From NCBI GenBank assembly GCA_016192035.1, contig JACPUW010000001.1, forward strand, positions 33,090 through 97,089: a stretch of 64,000 nt of DNA, written 5' to 3'. Shown in pieces: positions 29,124 to 36,281 of the stretch. Numbering within the stretch: the stretch's first letter is position 1; each line of letters begins with the position of its first letter. Both the position numbers and the translations under genes were made by a program. This DNA is from Bacteroidota bacterium (GTDB taxonomy: Bacteria; Bacteroidota; Bacteroidia; CAILMK01; JACPUW01). Under the pieces are notes generated by a model. That model worked only from the letters and a program-made list of their open reading frames with translations, was not told the origin of the DNA and made no database searches.

Positions 29124-30227
29124 ATGAACTTTAAGAATCACAACATTATAGAAGGCTATGCCTATACTGACATAGCGTATGAGCTGCGCCCCTGTGTGGA
29201 CCATGCGGGCAATGCCGTGGCGGGTTTGTACAATGCCTGGATCATGCTCAACAACCCGGGTCAGTACAACTCTTACACCACCAAGGCGGTGAAAGAAGTA
29301 ATCTTGGCTTTTGGCGAAGCCAGCAATGACCGCAGCGTGGTAGCCGTGGTATTTACTGCCGTGGGCGATAAGGCGTTCTGTACCGGGGGCAATACCAAGG
29401 AGTATGCCGAGTACTATTCGGGTCAGCCCCAAGAGTATAGCCAGTATATGCGGCTGTTTAACGACATGGTCTCGGCCATATTGAAATGCGAAAAACCCGT
29501 GATATGCCGGGTGAACGGCATGCGCATAGCCGGTGGGCAAGAAATAGGCATGGCCTGTGATATGACCGTGGCATCAGACCTGGCCAAGTTTGGACAGGCC
29601 GGCCCCAAACACGGCAGCGCGGCCATTGGCGGTTCTACCGATTTCCTTCACCTCTATGTGGGTATTGAACGCGCCATGCAGTCGCTCACCCTTTGCGACC
29701 AGTGGACAGCCCACTATGCCAAGTTTATTGGCCTTATTACCGACATAGCCCCGGTGCTTAAAAAGGATGGAAAATTTTTGGTTAACCCTTTGGTAACCAC
29801 CGACAAGATGGTGGACAATATGGGCAACATCGTATATGGCCAAGTGAAAACAGGAGAGGAATTGGCCCTGGCCAAAGCCCTTATGTCACAAGCCGAAATT
29901 GACCTTAGCGAACTGGACAAGACAGTAAACCGACTGATTGCCAAGCTGCTGTATGCTTTTCCAAACTGTATTTCCAAGTCGCTCACCGAAGTGCGAAAGA
30001 AGAAATTGGAACACTGGGACCGCAACAAGGAAAGCAGCAGAGAGTGGTTGGCGCTCAACATGATGACCGAAGCGAAAGCCGGTTTCAGGGCTTTTAACGA
30101 AGGCCCTAAAAACGGGCGCGAAATTGATTTCATCAAGCTCCGTCAACTACTGGCACAAGGCCATGAATGGAACGACGACCTGCACCGCGCCATTTCGCCC
30201 CAGTATAAACCGGAAAACAAACAGTAG
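29124..30227 (+). CDS. oah: 6-oxocyclohex-1-ene-1-carbonyl-CoA hydrolase (ring-opening, Oah/BamA)
   Basis: Crotonase family; Oah-like FCTGGNTKEYAEYYSGQPQEYSQYMRLFNDMVSAILKCEKPVICRVNGMRIAGGQEIGMACD. ORF opens at 29097; ATG at 29124 (MNFKNHNIIEG) likely start. Confidence 0.92.
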   Translation: MNFKNHNIIEGYAYTDIAYELRPCVDHAGNAVAGLYNAWIMLNNPGQYNSYTTKAVKEVILAFGEASNDRSVVAVVFTAVGDKAFCTGGNTKEYAEYYSGQPQEYSQYMRLFNDMVSAILKCEKPVICRVNGMRIAGGQEIGMACDMTVASDLAKFGQAGPKHGSAAIGGSTDFLHLYVGIERAMQSLTLCDQWTAHYAKFIGLITDIAPVLKKDGKFLVNPLVTTDKMVDNMGNIVYGQVKTGEELALAKALMSQAEIDLSELDKTVNRLIAKLLYAFPNCISKSLTEVRKKKLEHWDRNKESSREWLALNMMTEAKAGFRAFNEGPKNGREIDFIKLRQLLAQGHEWNDDLHRAISPQYKPENKQ

Positions 30228-30229
30228 CA

Positions 30230-31003
30230 ATGGAAAAGGTAAAACTGAGCTATACGCACCATGACTCGGTAGCCTGGATAACCCTGGCCGATGGCAAGGG
30301 CAATGTGCTGGACAATGTAATGATGCTCGAAATATTGGGTTGCCTTCGGGATTTTGGAAAAAATTCAAACTTGAAACTCATTGTTTTTCAAGGAGAAGGT
30401 AAACATTTTTCCTTTGGGGCCAGTGTAGAAGAGCATACCAAGGAACTGGCCGAAACCATGCTGAAAACCTTTCACAAGATTTTTAAAACGCTGATTGATC
30501 TCAGCATCCCCACGGCTTCGCTCATTTCTGGGCAGTGTCTGGGGGGCGGCATGGAACTGGCCATCATGTGTCAGGTGCTGTTTGCCGATAAAACGGCCAA
30601 AATGGGCCAACCCGAAATCGTATTGGGCGTTTTTCCGCCACCTGCTTCTATTATCCTTCCTGAAAAGATTGGATTGGCCCGGGCAGAGGAGCTGTTACTG
30701 ACAGGGCGAAGCGTCGATGCCCACGAAGCACTGTCGCTGGGTATTGTGAATCAAGTTTTTGAAGATAAAAGTGCGTTAATGGCAGGGTTTGATTTTTGGG
30801 TGAACCAACACATAGTGCCCAAAAGCGCAAGCTCGCTGCGCTATGCCGCCAAGGCTGCCCGCATTAAATTCAACCACGTGATGGGCAATTTCTTGCCCCA
30901 ACTTGAATATATCTATAACCGACAACTTATGGAAACCCATGATGCCAACGAGGGAATCACCGCCTTCCTGGCCAAGCGACAACCCGAATGGTCCAATAGT
31001 TAA
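30230..31003 (+). CDS. dch: Cyclohexa-1,5-diene-1-carbonyl-CoA hydratase
   Basis: Crotonase family; GEGKHFSFGASVEEHTKELAETMLKTFHKIFKTL ... GQCLGGGMELAIMCQVLFAD. Confidence 0.9.
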   Translation: MEKVKLSYTHHDSVAWITLADGKGNVLDNVMMLEILGCLRDFGKNSNLKLIVFQGEGKHFSFGASVEEHTKELAETMLKTFHKIFKTLIDLSIPTASLISGQCLGGGMELAIMCQVLFADKTAKMGQPEIVLGVFPPPASIILPEKIGLARAEELLLTGRSVDAHEALSLGIVNQVFEDKSALMAGFDFWVNQHIVPKSASSLRYAAKAARIKFNHVMGNFLPQLEYIYNRQLMETHDANEGITAFLAKRQPEWSNS

Positions 31004-31016
31004 TTCCTTTACCAAA

Positions 31017-32906
31017 TTGGAAAACCACCCACCAGAACAAGATTTGGCGCTGACCGCCAATGTAAAAGGACGCGTTAATAAACAGGTTAACAGCGTGGTA
31101 GTAAAGTTCGCCGGCGATTCTGGCGATGGCATGCAGTTGGCCGGTTCGCTCTTTACCGAAACCACCGCCATTAAGGGTAATGCCATTGCCACGTTCCCCG
31201 ACTTCCCATCTGAGATTCGAGCCCCACAGGGCACGGTGGCTGGGGTATCAGGTTACCAAATTCACTTTGGGGCTTCGGGGGTACATAGCCCGGGCGATGC
31301 GCCTGATGTGCTGGTGGCCATGAACCCAGCTGCCCTCAAGGCCAACCTGCAGCAACTCAAGCCGGCCTGTACCATCCTGTGCGACAAGGATTCTTTTGCC
31401 AAACGCGATTGGGAAAAAGCTGGGTTTGACTCAAACCCACTGGAAGGCGACCTCCTGGCCGACTACCAGGTGGTACCAGCACCCATCACCACCCTTACCA
31501 AAGGGGCAGTGGCGGGCTTGGGACTCGACAACAAGGCAGCTGACCGCTGTAAAAATGCCTTTACCCTGGGCATGGTCTTTTGGCTTTTTTCTGAGCCGCT
31601 TGACCAGTCCATCAAGTTTTTCCGGCAAAAGTTTAAGAAAACCCCTGAAATTGGGGAGGCCAACGTGCTGGCAATCAAAGCCGGATACAACTACGCCCTC
31701 ACCATGGAGGTGATAAAGGCCACCTATACCGTGCTGCCCGCCTCTAAAGCCCCGGGTGTGTATAGAAACATCACGGGCAACCAAGCCACGGCATGGGGAT
31801 TTTTGGCCGCCGCTGCCAAAGTGGGCAAGGATCTTTTTTTGGGCTCTTACCCCATCACACCGGCTACCGACATCATGCAGGAACTGGCCAAACACAAATG
31901 GGCCGGTGCCAAGGTTTTCCAGGCCGAAGACGAGATTGCCGGTATCACCTCGGCCATAGGGGCTGCCTTTGCCGGCAATGTGGCCATTACCACCACTTCA
32001 GGCCCCGGCATGGCACTCAAGACCGAAGCCATTGGCCTAGCGGTCATGGCCGAATTGCCACTGGTGATAGTGAACGTGCAACGCGGCGGGCCCTCTACCG
32101 GGCTGCCTACCAAAACCGAGCAAAGCGACCTGCTACAGGCCATATGGGGCCGCAACGGCGAAAGCCCCTTGGTGGTACTTTCTGCCAGCACCCCAAGTGA
32201 TTGTTTTGATTGGGCGTTTGAAGCTACCCGCATAGCCGTGGAGCACATGACCCCAGTGGTGCTGCTCACCGAAAGCTATATAGCCAATGGGGCAGAGCCC
32301 TGGAAGGTGAAAACCCTGGAACAAATGCCTGAAATACAGGCGGGCCAATTGCCGCCAACCGATGGCTCATGGAAACCCTATGACCGTGATTGCCATAGCC
32401 TTGCTAGAAAATGGGTGCCCGCAGGAAGCCCTGGTTTGCAGCATAGGATAGGCGGGCTTGAAAAAGACCAGTTCTCCGGGTGCGTGTCACACAATCCCAA
32501 TAACCACGAAGCCATGGTGGCCATACGCCGTGATAAGGTGGATAGGGTAGCTGACCGCTTGCCCGATCAAAAAGTGAAAGGAAAGAATGCCAGTAAACTG
32601 CTGGTAGTGGGCTGGGGCGGACAATTTGGTATCCTCTTTGGCGCAGTTTCGGAGTTGCAGCAGGAGGGATATGATATTGCCATTACCCATTTCAACTACA
32701 TTCACCCACTGCCAAAAAATACCGCTTCCATTTTTGCGCGGTTCCAAAAAATACTGGTTTGTGAGCTGAACAACGGGCAACTCGCCAAGTACCTAAGGGC
32801 TACTTTTCCTCAGTTTAATTTCCAACAATACAACAAGGTACAGGGCCAGCCATTTAAGGTTTCGGAACTGAAAAACGCCTTTGTTCAGCAATTGCAAGAA
32901 GCCTGA
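31017..32906 (+). CDS. korA: 2-oxoacid (2-oxoglutarate):ferredoxin oxidoreductase, fused gamma-alpha subunit
   Basis: SVVVKFAGDSGDGMQLAGSLFTETTA ... TSGPGMALKTEAIGLAVMAELPLVIVNVQRGGPSTGLPTKTEQSDLLQA. Longest ORF begins at 30903 and overlaps dch; exact start uncertain (TTG 31017 suggested). Confidence 0.9.
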   Translation: MENHPPEQDLALTANVKGRVNKQVNSVVVKFAGDSGDGMQLAGSLFTETTAIKGNAIATFPDFPSEIRAPQGTVAGVSGYQIHFGASGVHSPGDAPDVLVAMNPAALKANLQQLKPACTILCDKDSFAKRDWEKAGFDSNPLEGDLLADYQVVPAPITTLTKGAVAGLGLDNKAADRCKNAFTLGMVFWLFSEPLDQSIKFFRQKFKKTPEIGEANVLAIKAGYNYALTMEVIKATYTVLPASKAPGVYRNITGNQATAWGFLAAAAKVGKDLFLGSYPITPATDIMQELAKHKWAGAKVFQAEDEIAGITSAIGAAFAGNVAITTTSGPGMALKTEAIGLAVMAELPLVIVNVQRGGPSTGLPTKTEQSDLLQAIWGRNGESPLVVLSASTPSDCFDWAFEATRIAVEHMTPVVLLTESYIANGAEPWKVKTLEQMPEIQAGQLPPTDGSWKPYDRDCHSLARKWVPAGSPGLQHRIGGLEKDQFSGCVSHNPNNHEAMVAIRRDKVDRVADRLPDQKVKGKNASKLLVVGWGGQFGILFGAVSELQQEGYDIAITHFNYIHPLPKNTASIFARFQKILVCELNNGQLAKYLRATFPQFNFQQYNKVQGQPFKVSELKNAFVQQLQEA

Positions 32907-32908
32907 TT

Positions 32909-33931
32909 ATGGAAGCCATACAAACTGCTGCGCTAAAACCGCGCGACTACGCCAGCGACCAAGAAGTTAAGTGGTGCCCCGGATGCGGGGATTATGCCGT
33001 ACACAGCGCCGTTCAAAAGGCATTTGCCGATTTGGCACTAAAAAAAGACCAGGTAGCCATCATATCGGGCATTGGTTGCTCTTCCCGTTTTCCCTACTAT
33101 ATGGATACCTATGGTTTCCATACCATACACGGAAGGGCGGCTGCCGTGGCCACCGGGGTCAAATTGGCCAACCCCAGCCTCTCCGTTTGGGTCATGACCG
33201 GCGACGGGGATGCCCTTGCCATAGGAGGCAACCACTTCATACATGCCCAGCGCCGCAATATTGATATGAACATGGTGCTGTTCAACAATGAGATATACGG
33301 CCTTACCAAAGGCCAGCACTCCCCTACCACGGCCAAAGGAAAGGTGTTAAAATCATCGCCCTTGGGCACCATAGAAAACACCTTCTCCGTAGGTGAACTC
33401 TGCCTGGGTGCAGGCGGCCAGTTCTATGCCCGTGTGCCCGATACCGATGTGAAACTCATGGCGCAGGTCATGACGGAAGCCTATCGCCATAAGGGGTTTG
33501 CCATGATTGAAGTGTTGCAAAACTGTGTGATATTCAATGATAAAACCCACGCCCAAATCACGGGCAAAGAGTCTAGGGCATTGAATCAATTGGTGCTGGA
33601 GCACGGCAAGCCCATGATCTTTGGTGCCAACAGTGAGAAAGGCATAAGGCTAAACGGCCTAGAACTCGAGGTAATCACCCTGGGCCAGGGCGGAATGGGT
33701 ATAAACGATGTGCTGGTGCACGATGCAACCAACAAGTCAAATATCCTGCATACCATGTTGGTGCAGATGCGCTTACCCGAGTTTCCGGTAGCCCTGGGCG
33801 TCATACGTCGGGCGCAGTCATCCGTATTTGACCAAGATTTCTTGGCCCAGTCTGAAGCGCAGAAATCCAATACCCCATTCAAGGGGCTCAACGACTTGTT
33901 TCACAGTGGAAATACCTTTCAGATTAATTAA
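32909..33931 (+). CDS. korB: 2-oxoacid (2-oxoglutarate):ferredoxin oxidoreductase beta subunit
   Basis: KWCPGCGDYAVHSAVQKAF, ISGIGCSSRFPYYMDTYGFHTIHGRA, GDGDALAIGGNHFIHAQRRN TPP-binding motifs. Confidence 0.93.
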   Translation: MEAIQTAALKPRDYASDQEVKWCPGCGDYAVHSAVQKAFADLALKKDQVAIISGIGCSSRFPYYMDTYGFHTIHGRAAAVATGVKLANPSLSVWVMTGDGDALAIGGNHFIHAQRRNIDMNMVLFNNEIYGLTKGQHSPTTAKGKVLKSSPLGTIENTFSVGELCLGAGGQFYARVPDTDVKLMAQVMTEAYRHKGFAMIEVLQNCVIFNDKTHAQITGKESRALNQLVLEHGKPMIFGANSEKGIRLNGLELEVITLGQGGMGINDVLVHDATNKSNILHTMLVQMRLPEFPVALGVIRRAQSSVFDQDFLAQSEAQKSNTPFKGLNDLFHSGNTFQIN

Positions 33932-33940
33932 AATCAATGC

Positions 33941-34621
33941 ATGACAGCGGATACCCACACCCACGGTATGGCACCGCTGACCTCCCTGGATGGCCAGCGC
34001 ACTGGGGCATCCGTGGCAGTGCTGCTTTTGGCGGGTGGTTTGTCGTCCCGCATGGGCCAGCACAAATGCCTGTTGCCTTTTGACCATTCTGAGTCGTTTA
34101 TTGAGCACATAGCCGGCGTATATGCCCAAGTAGATCCTGCGCACATGGTGTTGGTTGCCAACATGGACATGCTGCCGTTTCGGGGCCAAATGCGCTTGAT
34201 GGGCCACTACGGCTTGCGGGTTTTGGCCAATCATTCCCCCAGGCTGGGAAGGCTTCATTCCCTACAGCTTGGATTGGCAGCCATACCCCCTGCCTTGCCT
34301 GTGCTGGTGCACAATACGGACAATCCCTTTGTGGGTGTAGGCACGGTGGCCCAGATAGTGGCGGCCAAACCCGGAGATGGGTATGTATCACCCCGCTACA
34401 AGGGCCAGGGCGGACACCCCATATTGCTCTCGCCGGGTGCGGCCCAAATGGTGAGAAAGGCTGGCAAACAGGCTATCTTGAAGGATGTCCTGCACCGTGT
34501 GTGCCGGATGGACCTGGAGGTGGACGATGAAAATATATTGAGCAACATAAACACGCCAGATGACTATATGGCCCACTTTGGGCATATGCACCTGGCCCAT
34601 CAAGTGCGCACCCATGCCTAA
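33941..34621 (+). CDS. MobA/MocA-like molybdenum cofactor nucleotidyltransferase
   Basis: VAVLLLAGGLSSRMGQHKCLLPFDHSE; VHNTDNPFVG; upstream of XdhC and Mo-enzyme genes. Confidence 0.85.
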   Translation: MTADTHTHGMAPLTSLDGQRTGASVAVLLLAGGLSSRMGQHKCLLPFDHSESFIEHIAGVYAQVDPAHMVLVANMDMLPFRGQMRLMGHYGLRVLANHSPRLGRLHSLQLGLAAIPPALPVLVHNTDNPFVGVGTVAQIVAAKPGDGYVSPRYKGQGGHPILLSPGAAQMVRKAGKQAILKDVLHRVCRMDLEVDDENILSNINTPDDYMAHFGHMHLAHQVRTHA

Positions 34622-35375
34622 GGTGGCAGCCGATAGGCGCACAGGCTGGGCACTCTGCCTGGTGGTGGAAACCAAAGGGTCAACGCCCAGAAAGGTGGGT
34701 GCCCGTATGCGCGTACAAGCCAACGGAAGGGTAGAAGGCACCATAGGTGGGGGTGAGTTTGAAAAAAAAGTGATAGTCAATGCCCAGTCTTGCCTACAAA
34801 CGGGCATTCCGGGCCTTTTTGAGCACCACCTGCTCCATGACCACCAAATGTGTTGCGGGGGTACGGTAAAAGTGTATGTAGAACCTGAAATGGAACAAGC
34901 CCAACTGTACATTTTTGGCGCGGGCCATGTGGGCCAGGCACTGGCGCGCATGGCGCTTGAGGCCGGGTTCAGCGTCACCTTATTCGATGACCGCCCCGAT
35001 TACATAGCGCAGGCCGGGCAATGCCAGGCCCAGACCCTGTTGGGGGATTTTATACACTTGGCAGGCCAGGTTCCTTTTGGCCCCAATTGCTATCTGGCCA
35101 TCATGACCTACAACCACGAGATAGACCGCCAGCTTTTGGCACACTGCGCACCCAGGCAATGGGCATATTTGGGGTTCATTGGCAGCAAGAGAAAAGTAAT
35201 GATCGCAGAAAAAATGCTCCTTTCCCTCAATCAACTGTCACCTGAAGAAATCGGTGAAATTGACATGCCCATGGGTTTGGACATAGGGGCACAGGGGCCG
35301 GTGGAAATCGCCATTAGCATCATGGCGCGATTGATCATGGTAAAAAACAACAAAACAGAGAATGATGAGCGATAG
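34614..35375 (+). CDS. XdhC/CoxI-family Mo-enzyme maturation protein
   Basis: LVVETKGSTPRKVGARMRV, GTIGGGEFE, LYIFGAGHVGQALARMALEAGFSVTLFDDRPDY; start probably internal Met (MPKVAADRRTG). Confidence 0.88.
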   Translation: MPKVAADRRTGWALCLVVETKGSTPRKVGARMRVQANGRVEGTIGGGEFEKKVIVNAQSCLQTGIPGLFEHHLLHDHQMCCGGTVKVYVEPEMEQAQLYIFGAGHVGQALARMALEAGFSVTLFDDRPDYIAQAGQCQAQTLLGDFIHLAGQVPFGPNCYLAIMTYNHEIDRQLLAHCAPRQWAYLGFIGSKRKVMIAEKMLLSLNQLSPEEIGEIDMPMGLDIGAQGPVEIAISIMARLIMVKNNKTENDER

Positions 35376-36099
35376 ACTGGCAATAGTGACAGGGGCGGCA
35401 AATGGCATAGGAAGGGCCATAGCCAAGCGTTTGCTGGACGATGGCAACACAGTGGTGGTGGTGGACATAGATGCCCAACAGGGCGCTGCACTGGCCAAAG
35501 GCTTGGGGGCCAATGCCTATTTTAAATTGTGCAACATAGCCGAGGAAGATTCCGTGCAGGCCTTGTTTGACTGGGTGACCAGTGAATGGGGTTTTGCCGA
35601 GGTGGTGGTGAACAATGCCGGCATTATCAAGGACAACGTAATTTGGAAAATGCCCACCATAGATTTTGACATGGTGGTGGATGTGAACTTGAAAGGTACC
35701 TGGCTCATGTGCAGGGCGGCATCACACGCCATGCGGTCAAATAACCGTGGTCGGATAGTAAACATAGCATCAAGGGCTTGGCTGGGCAATCCGGGCCAGT
35801 CTAACTACTCCGCATCCAAGGCCGGGGTGGTGGGCCTTACCCGTGTGCTGGCCTTGGAGCTGGGGCGCTACGGCGTGCTGGTCAATGCCGTAGCGCCTGG
35901 ATTGATAGATACGCCCCTAACCCAAAAGCTCAGTGATGATGTAAGGGAAAAACTTATACAGGCGCAGCCCACCAAATCTATGGGCCAGCCCGAAGACGTG
36001 GCCCATGCTGTGTCTTTTTTATGCCATCCCAATACGGGTTTTATCACCGGGCAAACCCTGTACGTGGATGGCGGAAAATCCATAGGTGCCGGTATATGA
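35362..36099 (+). CDS. Short-chain dehydrogenase/reductase
   Basis: TGAANGIGRAIAKRL, NNAGIIKD, IVNIAS...SNYSASKAG, NAVAPGLIDTPL. Confidence 0.9.
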   Translation: MMSDRLAIVTGAANGIGRAIAKRLLDDGNTVVVVDIDAQQGAALAKGLGANAYFKLCNIAEEDSVQALFDWVTSEWGFAEVVVNNAGIIKDNVIWKMPTIDFDMVVDVNLKGTWLMCRAASHAMRSNNRGRIVNIASRAWLGNPGQSNYSASKAGVVGLTRVLALELGRYGVLVNAVAPGLIDTPLTQKLSDDVREKLIQAQPTKSMGQPEDVAHAVSFLCHPNTGFITGQTLYVDGGKSIGAGI

Positions 36100-36281
36100 A
36101 CCCTTTTGACCATACCTCAATTTTAGCGCGCGTGTCGTGCTCTAGGGCAAAAATCAATTTGATATTTTATTTTGCCAATCTATTGGAAATCATATTTTTT
36201 AAACCAACCTATTGCGCTGGCCAGGCGGAGTGCCCAAGCCAAGCGCCCTATTTGGAACTGTCCATTAAATAAAGTAATACC

